From the NCBI GenBank assembly GCA_947462925.1, contig CANHQP010000020.1, positions 1-60,982 of the forward strand: a stretch of 60,982 nucleotides of DNA, in the 5' to 3' direction. Shown one piece after another: positions 18,601-27,600 of this stretch (within the stretch, counting starts at the first letter, position 1; the number at the start of each line of letters is the position of its first letter). The position numbers were made by a program, and so were the translations under genes. This DNA comes from Flavobacteriia bacterium. Lineage in GTDB: Bacteria; Bacteroidota; Bacteroidia; Flavobacteriales_D; Crocinitomicaceae. A model generated the notes under the pieces. That model was not told the DNA's origin. It did no database searches and saw only the letters and a program-made list of their open reading frames with translations.

Positions 18601-19059
18601 TTGGGTGAATATCGCTACATTTTCGTCAAAATCTGCTTCCTCCGTTATTTCCCAGATTAGTTCGTATTTCCTTTTTAGTTCATTGATAATAAATGGATTA
18701 AAAATAAAATTTTCAGTATCCAAATGGAAAGAAACGGTTTGTTTAATTCTATTGATTTTAAACGTAATCGGTATTAAAAGTAGGGGAGATGTCACTTTTT
18801 TTCCTTTGTACTCCCAATTCAAACCATTCAGGACAAAGCACAACGAATCTGTATCAGAAACGCGTTTATTTTGAACACTTATTTTTAGAATGTTACTCAA
18901 TGAATTTTCCAATGGAAATTCTAATTTTTGATTTAATTCCTGATTTATTTCAAAGATATCTTTCCTTGTAAAATCTAGGTTTACCAAAACGTCAGACGAT
19001 GGAATTTCGGTTAAATCGAAGATAAAATCTTCCAATTGATATTTTTGGTTTTCTCTCAA
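15676..19059 (-). CDS. SF1 (Upf1-like) DNA/RNA helicase with long coiled-coil insert
   Basis: A 1127-residue helicase. Residues 1-230 resemble the N-terminal region of DUF4011-type bacterial helicases (SPLLLIPITF block). Walker A GPPGTGKS is at 241-248. A long Lys/Glu/Leu-rich helical insert of roughly 450 residues follows. Walker B lies in VIFDEASQIP, motif III in IIAGDEQQMSPS, and motif VI near LLTRSKKSIHFF. The C-terminus ends in KRGWKIQYEL and lacks the Vsr-like nuclease domain some relatives carry there. Start lies 11 bases after the quinone-oxidoreductase gene, so it is likely co-transcribed. Some relatives belong to defence systems, but here it sits in a housekeeping operon. Confidence 0.8.
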   Translation of the reverse strand: MRENQKYQLEDFIFDLTEIPSSDVLVNLDFTRKDIFEINQELNQKLEFPLENSLSNILKISVQNKRVSDTDSLCFVLNGLNWEYKGKKVTSPLLLIPITFKINRIKQTVSFHLDTENFIFNPFIINELKRKYELIWEITEEADFDENVAIFTQFLNQNELEFTVENFKYIGNFHHHRYQIVKDLEALKNQEKNHLLKEILGEDFENQVKIKTLTNYNLVSIDKDQLQVFEKIKTGNLVIQGPPGTGKSQVLTNLLAKLLFAGKMNLVVSEKKAALEVLVKKLSKYNLDDFTFISQGQIKSHDFIQKLKTTWDKLEIKNEKLPKNLLLSEQLLAQLQLTIDKMLSKNLIGGISLEAFKNLLKNNDLERVEYSSAVPEIKVWLEQKSAIEQLYSIWGGFDKIHFLNQNALREYLHLDQEIRQLKLQFEKFAQKFEIETVGELVQIIRQIPRFQIIENESYKKYASVFTSKKDQNKFEKLKTKWITKEAEYLLISSEEKNWLEKPNISQIESWKSQLTGTWWTKRKAEKQIKTCLKDKNIVPQIAIENWLKCLVLAEEIQKLKEQFLNFGIERPALEIESISYIVKQLENEKSNELNLALSIDNNKRREAILAANELQNFHQKIKNISFYDVEKITLRDLIHLEQNIEAVILQKNTLINLNSNIYRLIITSNSPEEIARKILKSHWVNFESKWPELAKFDGDTLLEKIEKIIQSEQEEMFLFGNEIYFQQTQKFEQLNSILRTASGKLKPEEKALKAKLKIGKSILVKEFAKSKQHKTIRELLNSEARVWIEVLTPIWLSTPAQVAVTFPMEQSLFEWVIFDEASQIPLSNALGSLQRAERTIIAGDEQQMSPSNYFASAITGVDLLHQANYYYPKTTLKHHYRSNHPALISFSNRYFYQNELIAYPSSAENKQPLNLHFIENGRFIDRQNVEEAKAVADLIEKSIDVKETLGIVAFSEQQLECIWKELSTATQQKINQNTAEGKGFYRALEQVQGDECDILIISLGYAKNEIGEFHKRFGPLNQKNGSKRLNVLLTRSKKSIHFFSSITSKDLELSTNESINLLRYYLIQLENEIENMPLKFPYDLQVKIKKNNQLSISQVTDKINDARELVTTHDVLTKRGWKIQYEL

Positions 19060-19069
19060 AAATTTTGAA

Positions 19070-20107
19070 TTATTCCCAAAAAACAGATATTTTCCCAGTT
19101 GATTTGCCTGATTCTAGCAATGCATGTGCAGCAGCAATTTCCTTCACATTGAATTTGGCTCCAACTTGTGGTTTTAGAATGCCTTGATGGGTTAATTCTA
19201 CAACTGCCTTTAAGCACTCTGTGAGCACTTGTGGTTTGTTGTCAGCAATTTTGAGCATATTAACGCCTAGTACGTTTTTAGAGCGCATCATAAGTCCGAT
19301 TGGAATGACGATGCCCATTTTTCGTACAAAGCTGAGTGACGACAAAATTCCCCACTTTTTTCCTGACCTTTCTGAGCCACCAAAAAGGATGACTTTTCCA
19401 CCAGAACCAATCAAACTCCAATCTTTCTTAAAAGTTGAACCGGCAATAGGATTAAATGTTGTATCTAATCTTTCATTTTTCATATGCGAAAGAACTGCAG
19501 TTTTGTAATCTACTTTATTGTAATTTATGACAACATCTGCGCCTAATTCCCTGACTAGACTTTCTTTGCTATCATTTCCAATTTTAGCAAAAACAAAAGC
19601 GTTTTTCCATTTACAAAGTTGAATTAATGCAGTTCCAACTCCACCGGCTGCTGCATGTATTAGCACTTTGTCGCCTGCGTGAACGGGCGACAGGTATATG
19701 GCCATGTAGTATGCAGTAACGAATTGTGTTGAGAGCGCCAAGGCTTCGGCTGCAGGCATATTATCAATCACTGATATAGCGTAATCTTGTGTAACCGCTT
19801 TTTTGGAGTATCCACCAAATCTGGTGAATGCAACTACTCTTTTACCTACTAATTCTGGTGAAACATCTGCACCTACCTCCTCGATAATTCCAACAACCTC
19901 ATAACCCAAAACGGCGGGTAATGGTGGCGCTTCCTTGTATAAATTATTTCTTGCCATTACATCGGCATAATTTAGGCCAAATGCTTCGACATCAATCAGG
20001 ACTTCATTGGATTTTGGCTTTGTAATCTGAATTTCTTTTTCTTCGAAAGCATTTTCAGCTTTACCATAAGCTTTTAGAACGATTCCTTTGGTATCAATTT
20101 TTTCCAT
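19070..20107 (-). CDS. Zinc-type/VAT-1-like NAD(P)H:quinone oxidoreductase
   Basis: A 345-residue medium-chain dehydrogenase/reductase. I take the start at 20107 (MEKIDTKGI) because the open frame extends 97 codons upstream through the rsmI gene in another frame, with no family similarity. The N-terminal GroES-like domain contains VEAFGLNYADVMARN. The NADPH-binding Rossmann motif is HAAAGGVGTALIQL. The later GGSERSGKKWG and SFVRKMG region fits the VAT-1/quinone reductase group, which lacks catalytic zinc. It overlaps rsmI by 14 bases and is followed by the helicase gene. Confidence 0.87.
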   Translation of the reverse strand: MEKIDTKGIVLKAYGKAENAFEEKEIQITKPKSNEVLIDVEAFGLNYADVMARNNLYKEAPPLPAVLGYEVVGIIEEVGADVSPELVGKRVVAFTRFGGYSKKAVTQDYAISVIDNMPAAEALALSTQFVTAYYMAIYLSPVHAGDKVLIHAAAGGVGTALIQLCKWKNAFVFAKIGNDSKESLVRELGADVVINYNKVDYKTAVLSHMKNERLDTTFNPIAGSTFKKDWSLIGSGGKVILFGGSERSGKKWGILSSLSFVRKMGIVIPIGLMMRSKNVLGVNMLKIADNKPQVLTECLKAVVELTHQGILKPQVGAKFNVKEIAAAHALLESGKSTGKISVFWE

Positions 20108-20774
20108 TTTTTCCTTCGATGATGATGACAATTTCTCCTTTGGGTGGATTTGCTTCGTAATATTTTTGAACCTCTTGTGCTTCGCCTCTTTTAAATTCTT
20201 CGTAAATTTTCGAAATTTCGCGTACCACACAAACTCTTCTGGTTGGTTCAAAAAAAGTGGCAATTTGACCCAAACATTTGACCAATCTGTGTGGAGATTC
20301 ATAAAGTACGATGGTTCTTTCTTCCAAGGCCAATTCCTGAAGTTTGGTTTGCCTTCCTTTTTTGTGAGGTAAAAAGCCTTCAAAGCAAAATCGGTCACAA
20401 GGAAAGCCGCTACCTACCAACGCTGGAATTAAAGCGGTTGGACCAGGCAAACAAGAAACCTCTATTCCAGCATCAACGCAAGCGCGAACGAGTAAAAATC
20501 CTGGGTCAGAAATCGCTGGAGTGCCAGCATCAGAGACTAAAACAGTCATCGTGTTTTCTTTGATTTTATCGACCACAAAATCCAATGTTCGGTGTTCATT
20601 GTGTGCGTGAAATGGATAAACCGGCTTTTGAATTTCAAAATGATTCAATAATTTTTTGGTCACTCTGGTGTCTTCGGCATAAATGCAATCTGCCTCTTTC
20701 AACATGCGGATGGCTCTGAGTGTTATGTCTTCTAAATTTCCAACAGGAGTTGGTACAAGTATTAAACTGGGCAT
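20094..20774 (-). CDS. rsmI: 16S rRNA 2'-O-methyltransferase RsmI
   Basis: A 226-residue SAM-dependent methyltransferase of the tetrapyrrole methylase fold. RsmI methylates the 2'-hydroxyl of C1402 in 16S rRNA, tuning decoding. Family blocks are clear: PTPVGNLEDITLRA at the N-terminus, AEDTRVTKKLL, SDAGTPAISDPG, LPGPTALIPAL and YESPHRL. It is shorter than E. coli RsmI (about 286) because it lacks the C-terminal extension, as in many Bacteroidota. It starts 6 bases after the RDD gene and overlaps the quinone-oxidoreductase gene. Confidence 0.93.
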   Translation of the reverse strand: MPSLILVPTPVGNLEDITLRAIRMLKEADCIYAEDTRVTKKLLNHFEIQKPVYPFHAHNEHRTLDFVVDKIKENTMTVLVSDAGTPAISDPGFLLVRACVDAGIEVSCLPGPTALIPALVGSGFPCDRFCFEGFLPHKKGRQTKLQELALEERTIVLYESPHRLVKCLGQIATFFEPTRRVCVVREISKIYEEFKRGEAQEVQKYYEANPPKGEIVIIIEGKNGKN

Positions 20775-20780
20775 ATTTTT

Positions 20781-21518
20781 TTAACGTGTGAGAACAACAT
20801 AATCTAGTAAAACAGTTTTTAGAAATTCCATTTTTTTCTGCGGAGTTTCTGGTAATCCTATGATCTCTGCTGTTTTGTGAGCCAACTCAATGGTAAACTT
20901 TTTGGTTTCTTCATTTGGATATTTTTCGACTCTTTGGATGGTATTTTTAATTAACATCACATCATCGTCAGTGAATCGCAAAACGTTTATATAGGTAGGT
21001 TCGTGGTTTTTTTGATCTTTTATGGCTAAAATGTTTCTCAAATTATATTGCTGACCATTCCTTCTATTGATCACCACAGTATTGGCCATTGCATCACCTA
21101 ATCTTTGTCCTCTTTCCGAGGTGCTGGAAAATAGAATTGCCAAGAATCCAAAACCAAACCACATGTCAATGACTCTAAAAATCCAGCGCGTAAAATATTC
21201 TCGGAAGCCTGCATTTTCTCCCGAAAGACTGACAACACGAATTCCCATGGCAAATTTTCCGAGGCTTTGCCCACGGGTTAGGTATTCAATGATTGGGCTG
21301 TAAAAAATAAAAGGAATTCTAATAAGTAATAGAAACACAAAACTGCCTGTTTCTGGTTCCCAAGAAACCATTGAGGCGCCAATTAAAAATGTAAAAATTA
21401 GAAAGTAAATGAAAAACGCAAATAAATCTATGATGGATGCAATCACACGAACGCCAGTGGAAGCGATTTCGTATTCAATTTTAACATGTTGACCTGTCGT
21501 AAATTCAATTGACTTCAT
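20781..21518 (-). CDS. RDD-family membrane protein
   Basis: A 245-residue inner-membrane protein. It has the RDD-type layout: a first helix region beginning near ASTGVRVIASIIDLFAFFIY, then RGQSLGKFAMGIRVV, and a final helix before RGQRLGDAMANTVV. The C-terminal 80 residues are soluble. RDD proteins have been linked to ion or osmotic stress transport in some bacteria, but the role here is unknown. It is the first gene of the RDD-rsmI-oxidoreductase-helicase operon. Confidence 0.85.
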   Translation of the reverse strand: MKSIEFTTGQHVKIEYEIASTGVRVIASIIDLFAFFIYFLIFTFLIGASMVSWEPETGSFVFLLLIRIPFIFYSPIIEYLTRGQSLGKFAMGIRVVSLSGENAGFREYFTRWIFRVIDMWFGFGFLAILFSSTSERGQRLGDAMANTVVINRRNGQQYNLRNILAIKDQKNHEPTYINVLRFTDDDVMLIKNTIQRVEKYPNEETKKFTIELAHKTAEIIGLPETPQKKMEFLKTVLLDYVVLTR

Positions 21519-21559
21519 GAAATATCATTTGCAAAAGGCTAAGGTACATTTTTTAGGTT

Positions 21560-21604
21560 AAAAAAGAAAGGGAATTGATAATCGGTCAAAATTATCAATT
21601 CCCT
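21560..21604 (-). terminator. Strong intrinsic terminator of the T9SS protease gene
   Basis: A perfect 14-bp stem pairs AGGGAATTGATAAT (21569-21582) with 21591-21604 around an 8-base loop. On the minus strand it is followed by a T-rich run. It lies 6 bases beyond the protease stop codon. Confidence 0.85.
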
Positions 21605-21610
21605 GAAAAT

Positions 21611-23914
21611 TTATTGTACGACTATTTCTTTGGCTATCAAACCAAAGTGTGTTTGAATTTTTACAATATACATGCCACCAGTCAAAGTGGTAATGTCTAT
21701 TTGTGTTTCATTTTCATTCACTGATTTTTCAATTAAAAGTTGACCCGCCAAATTAAAGATTGAAATTGCTTCAATTTGATTGTCATTTTTAGCTTGAATA
21801 TTTAAAATATCATTTGCTGGATTTGGTGCAATTGATACACTTTGATTTAATAAATATTCTTCAATACCTGCAGAACTTGTGACACAGAATTGAGTGGTAT
21901 TTGTGGTACCAAAATTCGCATTTGCAGCTGTTAATTCCGCTAGGACAGTTCCATTGTAATTTGTGATTGTATAGCTTCCCGCTGGATCATTTGTACTTGT
22001 CATTCCATCACCATAAGAATCCATGATTTTGAAATTATAGCATCCTGGAGCCAAGCAAAAAGTTGCATTTACAGGTGTTGTAGATCCTGCAGCTCCATCA
22101 GTGTAACCGCCACCAGAATAAAGGACTGTATTTGTCAAGTCTAAAACTTCCCAAGAGATTTCAGAGGCATATCTGTCAAGAATTAAATTCAAATCAACTG
22201 TCTCGCCATTCACAACAGTAGTGAAATTTGAAGTCAGAGTATTGTTTGAAGCGCCAATATCCGCAGCACCATTTGAAGCCGTAATGCTTGCGTTAAATGT
22301 ATGATTACCTGAAGCTAAAGTTTGTGATGGCAAATTAATAACAGCATTGGCAAACTGTGCAAGATTTCCAGTCCAGTTATAAGTTTGATTTGTATTTCCA
22401 TCAAATCCGTATGCAATAGTTGCACTTGTCAAAGGGTCTGTACCAGCATTGAAAATTGAAATTTGAGGTGTTACTATTCCGCCACAAATTGTACCAGAAA
22501 GTCCAACTGGATTTTGAATTCCCCCATCAATAGTAAGTCCTGGTCCTGAAGGATCGACACCGTCAATGGAAGCTACACCTGAACTACTTGGGTCTAACCA
22601 GTCTTTTAATCGAGTTGCTGGAGTTGTACCTAAATCCCACGCCGTTCCAAATCGACCGTAAATATCGTATTGGTTATTATCATTTGTGCCTGAACAAGCA
22701 GAAGCGCCGCCTGATAAGACTCCGATTGTTCGGTGATTTTGGTCAAATAGCGGTGAACCGGAGGAACCTGGTTCAGTTACCCCAAAATCCCAATCAGCTA
22801 TTCTCCAAACGTTGGTATTTGGATTTCCGTTAAATGCAGTTACTTGTTGAGTTGGTGCGTTATTGTCTCTACTGATTTTTTTAATATCTCCGTCAGGGTG
22901 ATGTATTCCGGTTGTTTCAGTTACTGTCAATGCGTCTGAATGATCCCAACCATTGTAATAAATTCCCCAAGCGGGATCAGGCGCTGTATTCAATTCAACT
23001 AAAGTGAAATCTGAACTTGAGTTGTTTGCTCTTAAAGTGCAACCTGTTCTAGTTAAATTTGTTGGTCCGTTATTTATCGCTTGATTATTGGCTGCGCAAA
23101 TAGCATTGGCAGCTGTTCTTTCCCATCGAAATCTGAATACCCACGCAGCGGTATTTGAAACACCACAGTGATTGGCAGTTAAATAGTAAGGAATAATGGT
23201 TCCAGTAGTATTGTTGACCAATGAACCAGAACAAATTCCACCTCCACTTACAACACAAGCGGCAGCGTTTCTTTGGTTTTCCCATCCAGTTCCTAGTGGA
23301 CAATTGACATCAATGTTACAATCACCCGCCGTTCCAAGTGCTTTTTCCATGAAATTGTCAAGGTTTTTATATCCATGAACCACAGTTCCAAGATTTAAAA
23401 CTGATTTTCCAACAACTTCTTTTGGTTCGACTAATTCAATGATTGCTTTTTGGTCATATATCAATTCTGTTCCCAAAATTTTATTTGCGTTGTTGTTTAG
23501 ACTTGTGTATGCTCCAGTATATGATTTTCCATCATCGGCAACCAAATACAATCTAGCGCCAGCAGGTAATTCAAATTGATTGAATATTAAATTAATAGAT
23601 ATTGCGTTTGGGCAAAACAAACCATATTGGTAAACTACATCTCCATTCGGTAATGTTTGTTTTGAGGCTTCAGATAGTACATTTATGTTAACTACATGTT
23701 CAACACCAAATCTATACATTTTGTCAATTCCATCAATTCGATTTTGTTCATCTTGGTTGATTTGAGTAACAGCATCTACTGCGGGCATTTCGTTAAAAAT
23801 TTTCGTTTTTGAGATTTTACCACGCATGGTTTGGGGTAAGCCAAAATTTGATATTTGTGCAAAACTATTGACTAATAGACCGCTAAATAAGGCTGAGTAA
23901 ATTAATTTTTTCAT
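21611..23914 (-). CDS. Secreted trypsin-like serine protease with T9SS sorting domain
   Basis: A 767-residue exported protein. Signal peptide 1-20 ends in FAQ. After a pro-region of about 180 residues comes a lysyl-endopeptidase-like chymotrypsin-fold domain: His249 in LTANHC, Asp302 in SSDFTL and Ser385 in EPGSSGSP form the expected triad, and many cysteines suggest disulfides. A CARDB-like beta domain (about 480-570) and another beta domain follow. Residues about 695-767 are a type A T9SS C-terminal domain (IAPNPAND start, KIQTHFGLIAKEIVVQ end), directing export through the type IX system and surface attachment or release. Exported nutrient-scavenging protease is the likely role. Confidence 0.9.
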   Translation of the reverse strand: MKKLIYSALFSGLLVNSFAQISNFGLPQTMRGKISKTKIFNEMPAVDAVTQINQDEQNRIDGIDKMYRFGVEHVVNINVLSEASKQTLPNGDVVYQYGLFCPNAISINLIFNQFELPAGARLYLVADDGKSYTGAYTSLNNNANKILGTELIYDQKAIIELVEPKEVVGKSVLNLGTVVHGYKNLDNFMEKALGTAGDCNIDVNCPLGTGWENQRNAAACVVSGGGICSGSLVNNTTGTIIPYYLTANHCGVSNTAAWVFRFRWERTAANAICAANNQAINNGPTNLTRTGCTLRANNSSSDFTLVELNTAPDPAWGIYYNGWDHSDALTVTETTGIHHPDGDIKKISRDNNAPTQQVTAFNGNPNTNVWRIADWDFGVTEPGSSGSPLFDQNHRTIGVLSGGASACSGTNDNNQYDIYGRFGTAWDLGTTPATRLKDWLDPSSSGVASIDGVDPSGPGLTIDGGIQNPVGLSGTICGGIVTPQISIFNAGTDPLTSATIAYGFDGNTNQTYNWTGNLAQFANAVINLPSQTLASGNHTFNASITASNGAADIGASNNTLTSNFTTVVNGETVDLNLILDRYASEISWEVLDLTNTVLYSGGGYTDGAAGSTTPVNATFCLAPGCYNFKIMDSYGDGMTSTNDPAGSYTITNYNGTVLAELTAANANFGTTNTTQFCVTSSAGIEEYLLNQSVSIAPNPANDILNIQAKNDNQIEAISIFNLAGQLLIEKSVNENETQIDITTLTGGMYIVKIQTHFGLIAKEIVVQ

Positions 23915-23950
23915 TTGTTTGATTATTTGGAGAAAAATTGAGTTTCCTTT

Positions 23951-24601
23951 TTATTTATTGACGCGTTTGATACTGCACCCAACAGCGACAGTTGTATTTA
24001 CTTTGACGACTTCACTATTGGAAACGTTGGCTATCGCGTTTTTTAAACTATTGTTTTCCTCAGTTCTTTTTGGATCCCAAGCATTATCAATTGCGCCTTT
24101 ATAAACCAATTTTAGATCTTTGTCTAGCAAATAAACGTGTGGAGTTCTATTTGCACCAAATGCATTTGCCAAAACTGAATTTTTGTCAAGTAAATAGGAC
24201 ATTGTATAACCCATTTCTTTGGCATGTTTTTGCATGGCTTCAAAACTATCTTCATCAGCTCGTTTTCCTTCGTTTGAGTTGATTAAAACCATTCCAATTT
24301 CTGATTTTTGTGACAAAGCATGAAGTTCATTGTATTGCTTTTCCCAGCCTGCAAAATCGGATGAACCAACAACAAAAGGACAAGTATTGCATGAAAAAAC
24401 GACCAACAGTCCTTTTTTCATTTTCAATTTTTCAAGCGTTTGCATTGAGTTGTCAACATTGGGCATCTCAAGAGTAGACATTGGTGCGATTTGACCAATT
24501 GTTAATCCATCATCGAGTGTTTTTCGAAGCGAAATATTGGTGAAGGATAGTAAAAACAGCCCAGAAAGTAGTATTCCGGCTATTGCTTTAAAATTTTTCA
24601 T
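23951..24601 (-). CDS. Exported thioredoxin-fold protein (redoxin/AhpC-TSA type)
   Basis: A 216-residue protein with an N-terminal signal peptide or anchor (hydrophobic core IAGILLSGLFLLSF) and a thioredoxin-like domain. The active site CNTC lies at residues 71-74, and the conserved cis-Pro region appears in GANRTPHVYLLD. Related proteins are annotated as thioredoxin-family or redoxin-domain proteins acting outside the cytoplasm. It lies 36 bases upstream of the protease gene on the same strand. Co-expression with the Cys-rich protease would suit a role in disulfide handling, but this is inference. Confidence 0.82.
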   Translation of the reverse strand: MKNFKAIAGILLSGLFLLSFTNISLRKTLDDGLTIGQIAPMSTLEMPNVDNSMQTLEKLKMKKGLLVVFSCNTCPFVVGSSDFAGWEKQYNELHALSQKSEIGMVLINSNEGKRADEDSFEAMQKHAKEMGYTMSYLLDKNSVLANAFGANRTPHVYLLDKDLKLVYKGAIDNAWDPKRTEENNSLKNAIANVSNSEVVKVNTTVAVGCSIKRVNK

Positions 24602-24697
24602 AAGTTAATATTTAGTTTTTGGGTTTCAACTTTGTTAATTTTCAGTCGTTGAATTTACACAATTTAAAACTAAAACTAAAATTAAAATTAATCCAAA

Positions 24698-27600
24698 TTA
24701 TTCACCTTCCTGATTCTCTTCGTCTAAACTTTCAGTTTCTGAATTTTCAGTTTCGAAGTCATTTAAATTGACGTCGTAAGACTCTGAATTTAAAAGGTTT
24801 CCTAGTTTAAAATAGCGAATGTAAATATCGATTAATTTCTCTTGATATTTCATTTGTTCCTCTAAATCGGGCAAATTTGGGTTCATGCAAATATCTCCGA
24901 GGTATTTGGTTTTAGATAAATCGCCACTCAACCATCTTCCATCTCGTTTTCCTAGAACATATTCACCAACGTGGTTTAGTTTTCCAAAAGGATCATAATA
25001 TTTCCAAATTCCATCGGGTAAACCATTTTTCATGTTTCCCTCACTTTGGATTGTGCCATTATCGTAATAATTTTTGGCGTATCCATTCATTCTATGCAAA
25101 GCTGTATCAGCTTCCCAGATTGTATAGAATTGTCTTACTCCATAATGGTCGGTGTGAGAACAGTCGTATTTTTCAAACTTTTCAATTACCAAACTTTTGG
25201 AAACAAGGTTTCCTTTGTTGTCAAAATCGCTTAAAATTCCTTTAGATTTGAATTGAATTGAATCGTTAAGTTTGACAATACTGTCAAAATATTCAACCTC
25301 ATATAATTTTTCTCCATCGTATCCGTAAAATTGCCAACAGCCAACTTTTTTTCCAGAACTGATTTCACCATCTCTTGAGATTGTATCATTGGGGAAATAT
25401 TTGGTCATGTGGTAATCAATTCCTGTTTTTTCAATCAAGCTTGGCCTTCCATAGTATGGTTGATTGTATTGATTTTGAAAAAGTCCAAATTTGTAAAGTA
25501 AATTTTGAACCGTATTTGTTTGTACAATATCATCTGGCATAAAATAGATTGAATCTCTCCAGTCATATAAATATCTGACGCTTAGCTGATTTGATTCCCA
25601 TATTTTTTCTTCTATAGGAAACGAATATTGAAATTTAATGTAGTGGTATTTCATCCCCAATGAATCGTATCCTTCATAATCATCTATGGGCATTCCGTTT
25701 AAGAAAAAGCCTCGTTTGGAGAGTTTACCATTGGTATGGTAGGATTTAGATTCACCCTGTAAATCCCCATTTTGGAAATTCAATTCATACAATAAAATAG
25801 TATCTCTTTTAGGAAGATGCAAATAAGTTTTTACGATTCCATCCAATGCGCCATTTTCATAATTTGAGCGTGTGGTTGCAATCCTATTTTGCTCATATGC
25901 TGGCCCTTCAGGATAACCGTTTACATATTGTTTTTCCGCAGTTTTATTTCCTTGCCAGTCGAAACTTGTTTCTTTACCATTTTGAAGTCCATTTTTGTAA
26001 AAAGATTCATTTGACAAATAGTAAGTTTTTTTGGCTGGAAGTGTATCGTAAGGATTTAGATTAAAAGAGAAGTCAAATTCTCCTTGTTTGCCTTTAACTT
26101 TTGGAAAGGCAACTTCGTATTCCCTGCTTGTTCCCTCTAATTCTCCGTTTAAAAAATTGACTACCTTGATTATTCTTCCCGAATAATCGTAAGCTTTCCA
26201 TGTTCCATTTGCTTTCCCATCTTTCATATTTCCTTCAATTTTAGCCACTGAAACATATCTGCCACTCGATCTTAAAAGATTGTTTTGCAAACTTGGAATG
26301 AGCAATGAAAGCGATTCTTGATAATCAAATCCTAAATGGTTGGAGATTGAAAGGACGTCATTGTATTTTGTTTTACTTGTTTTTTTAAATTTCTTGTATT
26401 CGTTAATGAGTACTTTTTCAAATTTTTCTGATTGAGTGAAATTAAAAACAATTTTATTTTTTTGGATTTTAAAAGTAGGGGTATTGGATTCATAATTAAT
26501 TTGAATCGAACCATTAAAAGGTTGATTTTGATAATACAGAACCTCCTCATTGGTGATATCAAATGAATTGTAAATGTCTGTGATATTCATTTGAGGCAGG
26601 GAATCATTGGTGTAGAAATTTTCTAAATAGTTGCCATTGAAAGTATTAATTAACTTTAAGTCTTTGAAATACAATTCCTTTTTCCCCCTGACATTGGTGT
26701 ATTCATCATTGAATTCGTAGGTGCAGGAAGACATTTTAGAACCATTTAGCGACCAGATTTCTGATTGTAAAGTTTTTTCATCGGCATTGAACAAATCATA
26801 ATTCCAAACAGTTGTATCTGGATACCATTCTTTAAATAACAAAATTTTTCCTTTCAGATTTAGATTTTTTAAAGAGTCATAACCATCATTGTATCTAAAA
26901 TAGCTCCATTCTATAATATCCTCTTCGTCCATTGAATAGAGATAATCTTCCACCAAGTTGGTGTTCAGATTTTCTATCAAAATGTGTTTGTCTTTATAGA
27001 ACGGGTCAAGTGTTTGTTTAATGAATTTCCCAGTCGAATCAAAGATGTTTATTTCAAAAGGCGTACCAGTGTAATCCATCGATTTGAATTCGTATTCTTT
27101 TTTTATTGGATCAAAATTGATCACATTCGCAGCAACACCATTGTCCCAAAAAATAGTGTCTTCGCGCGTTAATTCCCCATTTTTAAATTCTAAACGAACT
27201 TTGAGTTTACCGTTGTCAAAATATTCTTCATAAATGCCATCATACAGGTTAAAATAGCCAATGCTGTCTATGGCTTTGGATTTTAGCATATAACTTCCGT
27301 TCACGTTAATATAATTTCCTGAAGCTGGATTATCGCCATAATTTTCGTAAAACTCATCTGGAAATTCCATTTCACCATAATCTTCAGAAAAGTCAATATC
27401 TTCGATATAGTCAATATTTTCTTCATAAATTTCACCTTCGTATGCATTGTTTTCTTCCTCTGGAAGTTCCAGGTTTTTTTCTATTTTATTGTCAAAGGTT
27501 CTTAGTGAATAAAAATCAACTTCAGGCGATTCATAGTAAGGAGAGAAAGTGTAGTATTTATAGGGTAAATTATTGAATATAAAATTATTATCTCTAATGA

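Noticed and set aside
15676..19059. Calling the helicase an anti-phage defence gene
   Set aside because: The only support is family size and a nearby hipBA pair; its operon partners are housekeeping genes and no other defence component is next to it.
20108..20398. Extra 97-codon N-terminal extension of the quinone oxidoreductase
   Set aside because: It is read out of frame through the conserved rsmI coding region and lacks any dehydrogenase features; the ATG at 20107 fits the family start.
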